From Promerops cafer (Eukaryota; Chordata; Aves; Passeriformes; Nectariniidae), in NCBI GenBank assembly GCA_013398275.1, contig VZSE01002342.1:1756910-1820909 (forward strand): a stretch of 64,000 nt of DNA. The letters run 5' to 3'. The notes beneath the pieces are model-generated. The model worked only from the letters and a program-made list of their open reading frames with translations, was not told where the DNA came from and searched no databases. Every line of letters begins with the position of its first letter. The first letter of the stretch is position 1. This document shows, piece by piece, positions 32,801-48,100 of this stretch. A program made the translations under genes and the position numbers.

Positions 32801-35800
32801 GTGCACTATGGGACTGCAGCTTGGACACTCATCTGCAGCACATCGCGAGATCACGCCTTGCATGATTTAAAGCTGTGACTCAACATGTTGTCCTTTAATA
32901 TGGTCTCACTAGACTCGAGGAGCTGATCCTAGGCTGTGTGCCATTTGGAGAAAAGTGACTTTTGCAGTGAGAGCAGGAATACTTCTTAAGGAGTGAGTAA
33001 TTTTGCTGCATACTGCAGTTTCCACCACAGTGCTTTACTTCTAGTGCTGCTTCTTGCCTCAGGGAATATTTTCCCACTCTTTGGTGTTTATAATAATGAA
33101 AAGGCTGGTCTTGATTTGGAAAGAGCAATGTGCACAGATAAGATAAAATTGCTGCTGGGGCACTAAGAGCAGTCCTTTCACTGCATTACCGTTTGCTGAA
33201 GGCCAGTCTCTCATACCCAGCCTCCCTCTATCTCAGGAGCAAGCAGCAGAGCCCAGTGCTGTATATGCTGTTCAGCCAGTTTCCCAGACATCAGGAAATG
33301 AACGTTTTGACAACTTAGCCAAAATAACAAAATAGCTAAAGTTAACAGGATAGCAGCTGTGAGGACTTATTTCTCACATGGGGCTTACTGACAACTGTTA
33401 TTGCATGCTGAGGTGGAAGGATGGGACACCGAACTCCCCCTTAATTTTACATATTTATTAATAGAAATAGCTTTTGTAGCAGGGGATAGGCTCACACTCT
33501 TAAAGTCTGAGGTCTGAAGCCCTCTGCTTACAGAGAAATGGCACAGGCAGTCTTTCTCTATTGCAATACTAGCATTTTCTGTCATCATCCAGGTGAACAT
33601 ATTTGGAAAGGGAAGATTAAGTCTTTCTACAGTTTTAAGTAAGTCCTAAGTATAAAGGTTTTAGCAATAGGTTTTTTATTTGCTGTTGGATTAGGTTTCT
33701 TTAGAAAAGAGGACAAACAGGAAACGGGGATCTCTCCTGCACAAATCTGTGCTTCTGCTGAGCTGTTCCACCCCACTGCACCAGGCAGGAGCAGGGCAGT
33801 CCCCATTCCCCACCTCCCTGTGGCAGCATGATTAATGATGAGGTTCCAAGGGTGCAGCTCAAAAGGCAGAGACCAGGAAAATCCTGCATCCCTGTGAGTC
33901 ATGAAGACAAGATAGGAGTGCAAAGCCTTTTGTTGAAGGGATGGGAAAGCTCCTGTACATCAGCACTGTCTGCACCAACACAGGACATCTGGTCTCCCAG
34001 ACTTAGACAAAATGGGCCAACATGGTCTCTTAGCACACCAGTAATCATAGCAGGATTTGTGGCCATCCATGCTGCTGTTACAGAAAGCGGATCCATGAAC
34101 ACATGGCATCACCATGAGTGACCATCCTTCCCACACAGAATGGCTGCAGAAGGAACCACTGGAGCAATGAGTTTTGCCCAGGAGTAGAAATTTAAATTGC
34201 TGGAAAATTGTGCAAATGTTCAGCCTAGAGCTCTGGCATTAGGATCCACAGTGGCAGTTAGGGAGGATTCAGCATCCTGAGGCTGTATGATGGAAGTAGG
34301 ATGCAAAATTCTCCATATTACCTCCAGATGAGCAGGTCTGCCTGCACTGCCACTGAGGAGGGCTTCTAGCGGGACTCAAGGAGTTCTCATTCCCAGGTTG
34401 GTCACACCTAGCCTGGCTACTTCTGTACTGGGCTCCTGGGCACAGCATGCTCCTATAAGATTTTATGTCTATCATAAAAAAATCAAGACAGGTGCCTTCC
34501 TGAGGTAATCAGTTTTACAAAGGGTCAGGTTTTCACTTATAATAGAGGAAGAGAAATGTCATAAGATAGAGCTGGAGCTGGTATAAATTGGTGTTATTTA
34601 TTCAAAGTCACTGAAACCATCTCCATTTATACCAACTGATGTGGCCTTTGAGGTATGAGAGAAGAATTTAGCCAGTGGGCAGCTCAGTTAGAAGAACTGA
34701 CAAGTGAAAGGCAGAATGCAAAGGTGTTTATGGGATAGCCTTTATGAAATCCTCCCAACAATTCTCAGACATCAATGAGAAACATATCATGAATTGACAG
34801 TGTTGACAAGTGTTATCCTTGGTCCTAGTTATGCTATAATGCAGAAAGCAGAAGCAAAGGCAGTGTTTGTGATGCTACAGGACTTTTATAAAGCGAGAAG
34901 CATTAATGAAAGGTACGGCTTGTTCATTCTAGACCTGCAGAAGGTCTCACTGAGGTTTTGTACATATTGGGTATTGATAACCCTGGTCCCTTATGTGCCT
35001 TGAATCTTAGGCTTTTCATAATGCCACTGTCCTTAAGACAAACCACAGCCCCCTTCAGAACAGCTTGTTGCTCTGGTAATTTTTTCTACTCGCTCCAGAA
35101 AAGAAAGTTGTATTTCATTCTATGAAGAAATAGCTGCTGTGTGGCATGATCCTGCACCAAGAGAAGAAAAATCCCTGGAAAAGATTTTTACAAAGAGAGA
35201 GCTTTTATCACCATGGCATGCCCTTTCCTGTAACTTGGTATAAGGATGAAGTTGTATCTCAAACATCTCAGAACTCTTTTGCTTAGACCCAACCAGGAGG
35301 GTGCTTGTCCCATACTGACTGGGGGTGCAGTATTTTAGGAGTGATGGAGAAGAGACCTCAGGGCTCAGGGAGCACAGCCCCCCCAGAGCCACTGGAGTTT
35401 TGCAGCTGAGTGGGAAAGGGGGGCAGGCATTGGCTGAGCAGGGGTAGAGGTGCCACAAGCATGGGGCCAGGTCAGGAGTGAGCATAGTGCCATCGTTTTA
35501 AGGACCAAGAAGGCACACACATTTTTTTCTTGATCATAAAATCTGAAAACTACTTTTATTGCTTTTTCTCTTACACATGCTCAAATTAACTTTGACTTGG
35601 CTTCTGGGGAACTAATCTTGTCCTTGAAGCTAAGCACAGGTATAAGTGTTTTTTCTGGAGCAGACACAGTGTACAAAGCCCCTGGCAGGATCAACCATAC
35701 ACTACAAAGAATCTGCAGAATCCTTTTATACACTCAAGAATCTGCAGAAAGTAAATATGCCTTTTATGCACACAAAAATTTCTACAAGAAACCTGATTCT

Positions 35801-38800
35801 AGGAGTTATATTAATTTAGCTCAGAGTGCAGAAATTTCTCATGTAGCCTACAGCAAATCATCTCAGATGTCAAATATTAATTGCAAACTATTTGCAAATG
35901 GTCTGCAGCCAAAACTCATGTGCAGAAATTACACAATTAAAAATTTATGACAAATAAATCTGTTTACCAGTCATTTCTCTGGGAAATAATGGGCCAAGTT
36001 TAACAAGTCTTTCAAATGATTTCATATAACTTTATTTCTAAACAAAAGTGCTTGCTGTCATGCTGAGAATGTCAAAGCAATGCCCAAACCAGGTGTGCAA
36101 AAAGGACTATAAGCAGAAGCATGGGCTGGGCCAGAAGGAGATCCTCAGAATGTGGGGAAAGATTTAATCATAATTAAAATCATCAAGAACTGAGAAAAGT
36201 CATAATGAGAAGGCAAGACTTGGATGGCTGAAATAAATTTGGGTTTTCTTATTTTAACTACCCATCCTTTGTGGTACCAAAATGTATTATATTTAATTGA
36301 TCTTGACAATGTAACTGTATTCATTCTAATTAGGCTCTTACTCTAATGCATATTCTACTAATATCCTCTCCAGCAGTGTACAAACATGGGTTTGCCCAAA
36401 TTAATCTCCGGTTGCCCTTGAGAAACAACAGCCACACCTCAGCCCACAGGTCCTTTCCTTCTTGTGTCAGTTGGGTCCTCACTGAGAACCTCCTGTGGCC
36501 TTCAGACTTGCTTTATACACTACAGACAGAATGCTGCTGTCTGTCCCACGGTAACAGCCCATATCTGCTCCTGCCTGGAGAGGCCTTCAGGACTCAGCTG
36601 GGGCCCATTAGGCGTTTTACAGGTTTATGTTCTCTGCTTGTAGTCCTAGAGAAACTTGTATTCATTTTACTGGTGAAAGCAAGTGATGCTTCTGCACTCA
36701 TGGTGCAGCTCATCTCTGGTAGGGCGACCATCACTGTGTCCCTGAAGCCTGGGATGAGGCTATGGCTGAGGGGATGACATGAGGGGGTGAACTGATGGCC
36801 AAGGAAGAGTGAGCCAGAAAAGTCTTTTCTCCAGCAGTTCACACAGCCCGTGCAGAAGGCAACAGTTGTTTTTCCCGAACATAATTTGAAATGCAGGTGT
36901 GATGCAGCTGCACAAGAGGCTTGGACCATATGGGGGTACATTTTATTACCAAATAACCTTGACACTCTTTACTGGCAGTTACTGTCTGGTGTTGCCTTAT
37001 TAGTCATTTTTGCCTTCTTGGAATATGGCAAGAAGTGTTAATGAAGAGGGTCTAATTTCATCATCTTTCTCAGCAGCCATCCTAACTCCAGTGCATGTCC
37101 ACTGGAGATAGCCTTGCTTACTGTCTGCCTATTGAGTGCCTGTTTAGTCATCACTTTGCTGATACTTACAGGAAAGAGCCATTGTTTCTGGGCTTCCTTG
37201 TCAATAGCACAAGTTCCTGAATTTCTACTTGTAAGTTCAAGAAAACACATCTGAAGAAAGCCTTGGTTCTGATTCGTAACTGTCAACATTTTCTGACTAT
37301 AAACTGCATGAATTGGTTTGATTTTTTAATTCGTAGCCTCTGAAGCAGCAGGGGGGATTTAAGCAAACTTCTTTGGGCAAGATTATCGTGCAGCTCACAA
37401 GAACTGAAATGCCAAAATAGCAACCAGCAAACTTATGTGACTGCCTGGAGGATCCTTGAGTTTTGAAAGTTGCTCAGCCCTGCACTGCTGCTTGGAAGAG
37501 GAAAGCAAGGTGCTCCTCAAGGGGTATTTTCAATGTAGCCAACATATTTATCAGGTTAGATCACAGGAAAGGAACATGGGCAAAAAGAAATAATTTTGAT
37601 TAATTGAGTTGATAAGCATAATAGCTGCCTGGCTCAACATAATAAGGGACACAAATTATTCAGTCATTTGCCAGTACCCATCTGGTACATTTGACTGGTT
37701 TATAATTTTAGTATTGCTGTCCAGCTAGGAAGGGAAAGAAATTGCATCTTCTGGGAATTAGGAGGAAGAGAAACAAAGCATAGAAAATAGAAAGCTGGGG
37801 AGGCATCAGTGTATCTAAAAAAAATACTAGGATAGATGGGAATCTGAAAAAGTTGGGTAAGAATGAGACTTTTTTAATAAAGCAGAGACCCATATGGGTA
37901 CACTGCTTTTTTCTGTAGGCTGTATCATGAATATGCAGTAGCCTTCTTTATCTAGCTAACATTGTAGGGAGATATGGAATTTACCTAGTTAAATGTGCTT
38001 AGATAATAAGAGTTTTTCATGTAAGTGCTGCTCTGTACTAGACATGGCCTTCACTGAGATAATGAGTGATTTAGATAAAAGATGGACATGCTGTATTAAC
38101 TTTGAAGAAGTAATCTTCACTAGGAAATTCTGAAAACTGAAACTAAATTAGCATTCTAGTAATTGTACATGTCCAGGAACATTTCAGTAGATAAGTGCAA
38201 CAACAGCAGCTGAAAGCTGTTGGACTCTTTGGCTGCTAAAAATATGATCTACATGACATCTACATAAAATTACAGACTCATGTTACTCATGCCAAGTGAA
38301 AAAAAAAAAAGCAGTAATATTGTAAAACATTTTGATGTTGCTTTGGGTATTTGCATTAGTAAAGGTTAGGAGTTAAGGCTTTTATAGACTCAAGTCATGG
38401 TTCTGACAGTGTTTTCCTCTCAGACAGACACAATTGCATCTGTGCAGCCCTGTGCACACCCAGATGACTAGCACAGCATGGGCACAGTGTGATTTATCTG
38501 TAGGTGTGTAATGAACATTTTTCCTGACAGCTGCCAGCCTGCACTCCCAAGCCTCTGGAACAGTGGGACTGCAAAAATACAGGAAAAGACATATCCCTTA
38601 TGCTTGTCATGGTGCATGGGACCTGGCCAAGCAGTACAGGAAATCCTATGCAATATGAGCAGTGCAGCAACCCTGGCACTACATAACATGCCTTGGGAGC
38701 TTGTGTGTAGGGAAGGGGGTGGCTGAACCTGGGTTGCAAACCCATGAGCTCATACTTTGGGGTGGTACTGTCTCTGCCTCCTCGGGGTCCAGCCGCACCA

Positions 38801-40100
38801 GTGCCTAAGCATCCTTCTCATGAAGCCAGCAGCTCACTCTGCTGCTCTCACTGCCTTGAAGGAAGCTGCTCATATGCTTAAAATTAGCCCTGGAGCAGGG
38901 CCAGACTTCTCAGCACATTATGGGACAGAGCTGTTGACAGACGATCTTAACTCTCTCGCTTGTGAGAAGTTTGTACACACGCTCGGCGGAGCTGCAGGAC
39001 CGAGGTCTTGGCCTCACATTCCTGCTGAAAAGCCCATGGTGCTTTTCATGAGAATTAAGATATCAGGATCATCAGTCTGACCAGATGCCAGTCTGACTGC
39101 TTATGCCAGTAAAACCCTCATGCCCTGTCCTCCCTGGGTATCTGTAAACATCTGTGGTGAACCAATCTGTCATACCCCAGCTCCCAAGCAGTGAGACTTT
39201 GAAGCAGTTTGGTATTAATCTGACTTTAATAAATACTTTTTGAAAAGTATTAACCAAGAAAGAAAATACTCAGAGACGGATATTCCTAACTGCTATTTGT
39301 GTTCACATGTTCTATGCTTGTACAGAGACAAATTAGGGAGTACAGCTGAGGCATTCACAAAATGCAAGGTGTTTCTGTGGTGGGATTCTGCCAGCAAGCA
39401 AGCATGAGTAGAAAAGTTAAACTGGAGTAATATTTCATTAGGTTGCTTGGCAGATTTTTCTTCTGCTACTAGTTGGACAGAATAATCTGACAAGGATGCT
39501 CTGGTTTAGAAAGAAGACCAAAGGAAGGAATACAAAATGCTTGGTCCCAACAGGACAGCAGACTTTTGTCTTGCTAACCTTTATAATACTGATGTTATGA
39601 TGAGGTGGCAAGGCAGAAATGCCATGTGAGGCAGCCCCTGACCACAACAGCAACAAAAAAAGACTTCTGAATTAGCAGTAGGGAGCATGTTACATTTCCT
39701 GGGCATCTTCTTTTCTTTATGTTGCTCAGGTTTTTGATCTATGGATGAGCGAGTCAGTAAGTGGCCTGAAAACACCCCTTTAGCCTCATGCATGGAAATT
39801 TTTTAATTATAGGGCTACATCAACAGGCTCCCACTCCTGTCATGACACTTGGCATGGTTTATTTGATTTAAACAAGAGAGGGAAAGAACTCACCTCCCCA
39901 AACCAGTGAAATAATGAGGAACAAAATGCACACTTTTATCTTTTTGTCAAGTGAGGCAAGTCTATTATCTGTCCAAGCTGGTCTGCCCCAGAGCAGCATT
40001 TTACAGGCTGATTAGTGTATAGCTTCCTGCAGTAAACTGCCTGCAGGGACCAGAACACAGGAGGGGAAAGAGAAATCCAGGGATGAGGTTTAAGCTCCAG
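26891..40100. other. Gene desert upstream of KDR
   Basis: About 13 kb with no exon I can support on either strand. Contents noticed: poly-A runs at about 29989-30002 and 38301-38311, a 9-bp inverted repeat AGGATTATT/AATAATCCT at about 27877, and another (AATACTTTT TG AAAAGTATT) at 39232-39251. Short minus-strand open frames at 28634-28843 and 29002-29217 have no recognisable family. Confidence 0.6.
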
Positions 40101-40102
40101 CC

Positions 40103-40198
40103 TTAGTTTTTGTTGCTGTAGTGTTCTTAGTTTTGTGCAGTAGTGTTAGTTTTGTTGCTGTAGTGTTAGTGTAGTGTTGCTGTAGTGCTGATAGTGTA
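40103..40198. repeat. Short degenerate minisatellite
   Basis: Irregular repeats of a TTAGTTTTGTTGCTGTAGTG-like unit, shortened to TGTAGTGTTAG variants toward the right end. About four partial copies. Confidence 0.8.
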
Positions 40199-43100
40199 TA
40201 TCAATACATATTTAACTGATAATTCATGGATATTATATGACACACACATACAAACAAGCATGCAAACACAAAATAACCTACATCAACCCCAGGAGTCACT
40301 GCTGACTCTGAACCCAGACCAATGCTAAATGAGGAAGGAGTGAACCATCTGGCTTTGGGAAAAGGCACCCCTGGTGCAGGTTGGTAGTAATGCCAGACAA
40401 GCTTGTAGGACAAGTTTGGAGTTTTGTAGAGACACGGCCTTCAGATTTGAAAAGACCCAGAGTCAAGAAAGTTGAAAAGAATTTCTGATACACTAAAAAA
40501 CTATTAGCTCTTAATATTTTATATTCTTGGTAAGTATTTATGCCATGTGGAATTTGTAAAGGATTTCCTTGCATAATCTTGTTATTATTCAGTTAGAGAT
40601 GCCTGTTAAAAATGGCTAATTGTATAGATACTACCTGATAAATGTATTTGTGACAAGAAGGAAGAACCAACCGCCTGTTAAGTGTCTAATTTGTATGGCA
40701 AAGTAGTGATGTGACAGTAAATTTCTTACACCTCCAAGCTGCTAATGCTTTATTACATTGTGTAAAGCAGGACGAAGCAGGACAGTCATCAGGATCTTCT
40801 GGGTTTAGTGACTAAGGATCTTGGAACACTTGGAAGTAGTATTTGCTGTTGGAGTATATGACTGTATGGAGTCCATAAGCCCTGTAACAGAAGAACTGAC
40901 ACAAATGATAAGCAAGGAAGTGGCATTATTCCTAAAAAAGCTTTCTGAAGGTGTCCCAGCAATGGAAAGAGGTGACTTGAAGGCTAACTGGGAGCTCGTA
41001 GCACATCCCTTTGTATGAGCCAATGCACAGCCCACTCAAATCAGCTCTGGGTCTCTGGAGGCAGCTGCAGTGCAGGGTTAACAGGAGGAGTTTCTCCTCG
41101 CTGAAACCAGAAAGATAATCAGCTTTTAGATCCCGGATGTGATTTTGTTAGGTGCACTGATCTTGATTTGGAGATACACTTCAAATGAGCCTTTGTAATG
41201 GAATTTAAAGAGCCCAGAGCCCTGCTGCCTTTTATTTATTTATTATTAGCAACATTATGCACTTTATTTGCTTAGATGTAAATATTTATTCCAGGTAAAT
41301 GGGATAACCTTGGAAAACCATGGTGATGATACTCTGTGCTTTAACTCTGTGCATTGTGCAAATCTGATTTACTTCAAATATTTCTGTATCATCTTTGCTG
41401 GGATTGTCACAAAAACAAACTGCTTTGGTTTCCCGGATGTAGGTGAGCTAACTCCCACTATCCAGCTAAATCCAATGGGCTACCAGGATTATAGAGGAGA
41501 CAGCTGGGGTGCAGACCCTGATCTCTCAGCTCCCTGGGAGGTGTTGAGAGGTGCTGCCTCACAAAACAGAGATAAATGAAAAAAAGAGCAGAAAGATAAT
41601 GAGAAAGATAAAATTCTCCCTCACCCTCTCAAGGAGCCTTAACATCCGTTGACCTTGAGCGAGTCAGGCATGCAAACCTTTCACACACCCAGAAAAGAAT
41701 TATAGACCATACAATCAGCTGTTGTGAGGAAGAGAAGCTGTCCTAGATCAACTATTCCAGGTGTTTTCACAAGGAAGAAAAGATATTGCAGCTCTGGTAG
41801 GTAGCTGGACTGGGAATTCTCTTCATGTTCAGTCATTTGGCACCAGTCTTAAAAAAGAATTTGTTATTTGTCAAAAATACTAATGGCAATTTAAGTATAT
41901 AATTTTCACCAGTAGATTTTCACAATACAGAAAATTCTCTAGATATCACACTAGTGTCAGAACCACACTGAGGGGATTTGCACACTCTCAAGCGAGGTGT
42001 GATACAAAGAAAGCAAATTTAACTTTAAAAGTCTGCCAAGGCAGGGTATTGGCCTACATCACCAGAGGATTGTGTTCTCTCCCCGTGTGAACTCCAAACA
42101 TTACTCTGTTCACTGCAGAGGCATAGCATGAGTGCCAGCAGCTCCTGCAGAGCAGCCAGCATGCTGCTGTCATTGAGGTAACCTGCCCATGGTTGGCCCT
42201 CACTCATCTTAAACCAGAGAAAGCAGGTACAAGGAGAACAGCACATCCAAATTTTTGCTCCTTTTCATTTCCCTGAGGCAGGGCAAGCTAGCTTATAGCA
42301 GGATGGGGCACCACTAGCAGTCAGGGCACAGGACTGCAGCCCAGGGATGTCACCTCCATCCATGCTTGGACACATAATCACTGCCTCACATTCCCTGGCC
42401 GCAAAACAGGAGCCGTGGTGCACACCCAGCCCTGTGAAAAAGGACCTTCAGATCTACACACCTGAATGGCAGCAGAAGTGCTGGGAGCTATTTAACAATT
42501 TTAACTTTTCTTACTTCAGTATGAGATGAGATTTTTTTTTTTAAATAACTGCTGAGCAAGTACAGAGGCTGATGAGCGAAATCACGAAGATCCCTTCAGC
42601 TGAAATGAGAGCTGGATGATACACTTGGCACAGGAAAGGTTGGTGGCAGTACAAAAAGCACTCCAAAGAATACTCAAAATGTGTCAGCTCAGAAGAGGAT
42701 AAAAGCCCAATTTTATCAGGGCAGAGGGTCAAGAAGGAACTGCGGAGAAGGCAATGTGTGAGGATCACAAGGTGAGGACAAAATCCAGCCCAACAAAACA
42801 CTCATGAATCCAAATGAATAGAAAAGGGAAAACATTACTTTTTTATTCTCTCTCATATATGAAACAGAACAGGAAAGAAGTTAAAAATTAGACACAGCAG
42901 TTTTAAAACATAATTTCATTTACAAACTCAATATATGAACTGAAACTGCATCTGTTGGTCCTTTTTTCCAATGGCCTGAAGAAGTTATTGGAGATTTGAC
43001 TGACAGTGCTATGCAGACTTTCAGAAAATGAAGAAAACTTTTATCACTCATCCATCCTGCACTTGCCATGGTACAGGACTAGAAAAAAGCATGTGGACAA

Positions 43101-43998
43101 AAGCTTGTCTGAAGTCATCAGAATGTGATCCTAAGAAACCATTTTTAGCAACCCCCCTATTCAATTGGCTCCTGCCCAATAAAAAAGTTCGTTATTGCCT
43201 CCTTGTTCTGCACATGGCCAGTAAAGGATCAGGGATTTATGGCTCTTTGGGATGCATCCCTGAATCACTCCCCTTCTTCATAGAAGATACACGTGTATGC
43301 TAAATGCATGATTTTTTCAGCTGTATAATACAGAATCAGATCCCTCTCCAGCCTAATGAGTAGAAGAGAGTGATTTATTTCAATTTATACTTGAAAAAAA
43401 TGCCTTCATTGGCAAAGTATCAGGGACTGCAAAAAGACAGCTGATGATAAGACTTTTCTTACCTAGTTCCTCCTAAACTGACATGGGGTGGCAGCAAAGC
43501 TAGAAAGAGTTCCCTCAATTCACAAAGCCTCTCTGTGTCTTAAGTGTACCTCAGATTTCAGTATTTAAGTCATAGCATGGCATTGGGTGGGAGAAGACAG
43601 AAGTAGTAGAAAGCTTTGCTCAGTTAGATTCATTCATCATAGATCTAGTAAATGCAGAGTTCATAGGATGTAAGTCAGTTTATATTTGGCACATGAAAAA
43701 GGTCAGCACTCGCTGTGAGAAGCTGTAGTGGATAGTTGCATTCTGAAATGAAGGCTTTATGCTGTTTTTCTTTGGGGAACAATTTACAGACATAACTAAC
43801 TGGTTCAACACTTACTGTAGAGAACAAAACCATATTTTTTTGGTTTGTGACCACTTGGTGCCAGAGCCCAGTGAGGGGGGAGTATCCCACGAGGGCCACT
43901 GAGCCCACCACAGTAACTGAGGCTGTGCCAGACTCTCACAGACACACCTCAGCACAGGGACTGGAAGCATTGAGTTCCAGATAGTGCTGTATGATGAA
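40199..43998. other. Non-coding upstream DNA
   Basis: No gene recognised. The stretch near 41221-41300 (TTTATTTATTTATTATTAGC and following) is AT-rich, with several homeobox-like TTAT/ATTA cores. Nothing firm. Confidence 0.6.
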
Positions 43999-44135
43999 TA
44001 ACAAAACAAGTAAACAACAACCACAACAACAAAACAAAACCAAACAAAATCTAAAAATATCACAAAACCAAAACAAACAAAAAACACCCCAAAACAAAAC
44101 AAAAACAAAACAAAAAACCAAACAAAAAAAACCCA
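43999..44135. repeat. A/C-rich low-complexity tract, (AAAAC)n-like
   Basis: Almost only A and C on the plus strand, built from CAAAA and ACAAC words. The long hydrophobic minus-strand open frame here (Phe/Val/Leu-rich) is an artefact of this tract. Confidence 0.9.
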
Positions 44136-44906
44136 ACTCCTCCCCAAAAAAGAGGAGAGTTAAAAAGTAAGGAGAGATCTTGTTTCCCCTGGTACCTGCA
44201 ACTACAACCCATCATCTTCCTCCCTCATCTCCACATGCTGGTGGCAACCTCATGAGGCTCTACGAAGAGGTGTTTGCCTGTCAGCATTTTGCAGCTTTCA
44301 ATATATAGTTTGATGTCAAATCCACATTCAGAAATGTCTATTTTTTTCTACTCAGATGCTTACATTGGCAACGAGGAAGGTTGCTCTTAAGTGACGTTGG
44401 CTGCTTAAAAATACAGTTTAATCTGTGTGATACTCAATTTGAATTAGAAACTGACAATGTTATCTCAAGAAAATGCTTCAATCTCCTTTGGGATTTCTGC
44501 TCTTTTGCATTTTATGTAAACTGCACTTATGCTTGGATCTGGTGATGGGAAGTGTACAGGATCCTTCTCTTTTTAAAACAAAATTAATTTAAGTCCAGCA
44601 GGAAGAGCTTAACTATGGAAGAGTCTATATTTAGATTATTTTCCTTTTGTGTACAGCTGAGTGTATTTCCAGATCCCTTGAGTGTCCATCATGCTGCAGA
44701 CAACTACAAAACATTTTCCACCCTTGAAAGTCATTCCAAAGGCAGAAGGAAGACAAGAAAGAATAACTAGCTGCAATGATCACAAAACTTAGGAAGAAGT
44801 CTCTTCCGCCCTCAGAACACAAATTTACCTTGTTTGACAGCATTGTTGTTGAATTACTTTCAATAATTTGTCATAAGTGTTAAAACTCGCCCATAAAAAC
44901 ACAAAA

Positions 44907-45113
44907 CCATTGAATAATTTAAGTTAGAAAGGATCTCTGGAGATCATCTTGTTCCCTACTCAGAGCAGCTCCTGGATTAGACCTAGCATAAAAATTAGAT
45001 CAGGTTCTCAGGGCCTTGTCTAGTCCAGTTTTTAATATCTTTAAGAACAGAAATTACATGGCCTTTCTGGACAACTTATTCAAGTGTCTGGTTATCCACA
45101 TAGTGAAAAATTG
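44907..45113 (-). mobile_element. CR1-type LINE 3' fragment, reverse orientation
   Basis: Reverse complement of the CR1 tail, with blocks in the right order: ggatctctggagatcatctt, ctcagagcagct, caggttctcagggccttgtc, tagtccagtttttaatatct, tggacaacttattcaagtgt. These correspond to the well-known avian CR1 3' end read backwards. Diverged and non-coding. Confidence 0.82.
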
Positions 45114-48100
45114 AAAAATTGCTTGAATGAAGTCTAACATAGAAGGACTGATTTAAATATAAATAAACCATTTGGTGCTGTGTGAACACTAAGAGCCTTT
45201 AACTCCTCAAGAATGTAGCAATTCCAAAGGTCTCAAATGGGAAATTTAGCATTGTCAGCAGCATAGAGCTATAACTTTTATAAATAAAAAAAAGGCAATT
45301 CAGCACATACTTATGTTTCTGTTCCAACTTACTGGTCTTCCTTTTGATCCAGTCAAATACTTCTAGAGAACAAAATTCACAGTTTCCAGTAGTAACATTT
45401 TAGCAATTTTTGTAATATTTTAGTAATAATTTAATGGCCAAAAGCACACACATTAACTTCTATAACATCTCCCTGACTTAAACAGAAGAGAGCTTTAGGA
45501 TGTGATGTTCCAGAGAAAAACTCAAACCAAAACCAGTTTTTTGCTAAACTGAAACTTTTGCTTAACTGCCTTTAATTTCTGATTTTCTTTCTAGTTTTTG
45601 TGGTTATAGTTTTTAGATGGATTTTCCTTGTATTTGTTGTACAATATTTATCAGTGTTGTGTTGAGTAATACAAACTGCATTTGCTTGTGCAACAAAAGA
45701 CAACACAGAATAAATGGAATCTTTAGACAGACTTTCAAAATCTGTAAAGCATAGAGAAAGATAGTCAAAAAAGGTGTGAAAACGTGAGATTTGGAGGTAA
45801 AAACATAATCACACACTGTATTTAGATGGGTCATAACTAGCCTCATTTAGAAACTCAAACAATCCCTTACAGTGGAGGTGATGTAAAACACGAGGTCATA
45901 TCCACTTCAAAGTGACCTCACTGAGAGGTTAAACATCATCTTTCACAAAATTTTATAATTGAACCAGTGCTCTATCACTATTTTGGAGTTATTTTTATTT
46001 GCACTCACATAACACTCTGGTTTTCATGTATCACAACACAAGTTTGACCCTCAAGCTGCTTACAATTTTTGGAGACTTGTAGAAAAGAACTAGCTGTTTC
46101 CCTTTCAAGATGTGGATCATGGTACAGCTGAACAGGATCACAGAATCTTATCTCCATTGTTATGACAAAATAAACAGTCATTACTGGCTGCAAAGAAAAT
46201 AAGCTCTTCTGTAAGCAGAGCAGATCCCTAGTCTACCAGTACACAAATATAAAAACAATGCTTTTTTGAAGGAAAAGTGTCATGAAAACCAGCTGATCAT
46301 TAATTGCTGAGGAAAGAAAAATTTTCACATGTCAGAGATACATTGAAGGCTCTTGGTGGACTACTAGCACTGTTCACACAGAGGCGGTTTTGACTTGCTT
46401 CTAAAGCTCAGGATTTCAAGCAAACCCCTGGTGGGCACACAGCTGTACATGGTGGACACTGGCAACCAGAGGTGATGTGCCCACAGCTGTCAGTGGTGAC
46501 CACCCAGCCCCACACTTTGTGCCCAGCGAGGCAGACACTGCTGGATGGAAAAGTAGTTGACCTTGGCATTGCCACAGTTTTGTCAGAAAGTCCACATGCT
46601 AATGAAATACACACCTAATGGCTGTAGTTAATAACACTCAACAATGCCTGACAATTTGCACAAATAAGAGCAAACTCAGGCTGAGTAAGCAATTGAACCA
46701 CTGCTTCTAGTATGTGATAGTGCATAAAAGGCCCAAGCAGGGATTAAATCTTCCTTCAGCTAGGTACTGTACAAACAAATAGCAGAAAGAGAATCCCCCA
46801 GCCGAGTTCACCACCTTAAGCAGTGCACTGCCAATAGCAGTATCACTTACAGCTGAGACTTGGCCACATTTTCTGAGTTAATGAGCAGGGAAGCAGCATC
46901 TGGTATTAGATGGATTCTGTGAGAACTCTGGAAGCTGGCACTTACAAGAGAAGTACTGGCAAGCAAAATGTAAGGAAACATCTTAATTTAGAATACAGCC
47001 ATCACTTGAAAAAAATCATATAGTTTATCATATGACCAACTGATAGTCCAGGGAGAGCAAGTAATGCAAAAATAACCATGGAGTGACACACAGTGTGGCA
47101 TTTATGTAATCCAAAAAAAGACTGGAGACAAGGTGCTTCTTTCAGAACAAAGACAGAATAATTAGTTTTTTATTCCATTAAACCCTTATATATTACTGAA
47201 AAAAGGTGTGACAAGAGGAGGAAAAAACCAAAAGTCTTTTCAGGAGACACCTCCCTGTGCAAAGGGAGAGGAAAGAAAGGAGTCCAGTATCACCCAGCCC
47301 TCCCAGCATGGTGGGGGCTTTCTTCTTGCTCATTCCTACTCACTCCTCACCCTGCTGACTCCCCAGGCACCACAGGTCTCCCCCTTCTCCTCAGGACATG
47401 GCCCCATGCTAGCAAGTCCCTTTGCCTGAACTAGACATGCTGGGCCATCCTCCAGAGAAAAGTCTGCAACTATGGCCAGTACTGCTCCACCTGTGTCGTA
47501 GGTGATGCCATGCCTTGAGTGAAAAGCTGCAGGGAGGCTAGAATAAAGCTAGAGAATTAAACTTCAAGTAAACAGCAATGCATTGGCTTTGTTTTCCTGT
47601 CATCCTCTTACCCCTGTCCAGACCTTGTTCTCCATCTACTCTTCTCTTCCTCATTTTAAAGAGGCAACTAGACAGGTTCCAAAGTCAGTACTGCCAACCC
47701 CTAAAGTAGCTTCTTCTTTGGACCCGTGTGACTTGTGTTGCTTGGATCCCCAGCAGTCCCACCACAGAGAGCTGTCCTGGCCATTGAACACCCAGCTCCA
47801 TGCTCCATATTCAGTATGGTGTTTGCTGCCAGATGCCTCAGCATTACTGCAATTAAGTCATAAAGCAGATTCCACTAAAGGTGAGCTGGGGTACTGGCGC
47901 TTAAGTTCAATCAGGAAAAGGACATGAGGGATCTCCCTCTTAATCCTAGTAAATAATATAAGTAAAGCCCCATGAAATCAAGGCATTTTAGACACATCTT
48001 TATCCTAAACAGCAGATTTGCTCATTCTTGTAGTCTTACATCACATTCACTCTTCTCTCATTATTTAACATTTTACAAAATATCTCCTGTTATGCAACTG

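Noticed and set aside
43812..44147. Hydrophobic minus-strand open frame resembling a membrane protein
   Set aside because: Translation of the A/C-rich low-complexity tract. The Phe/Val/Leu runs are compositional.
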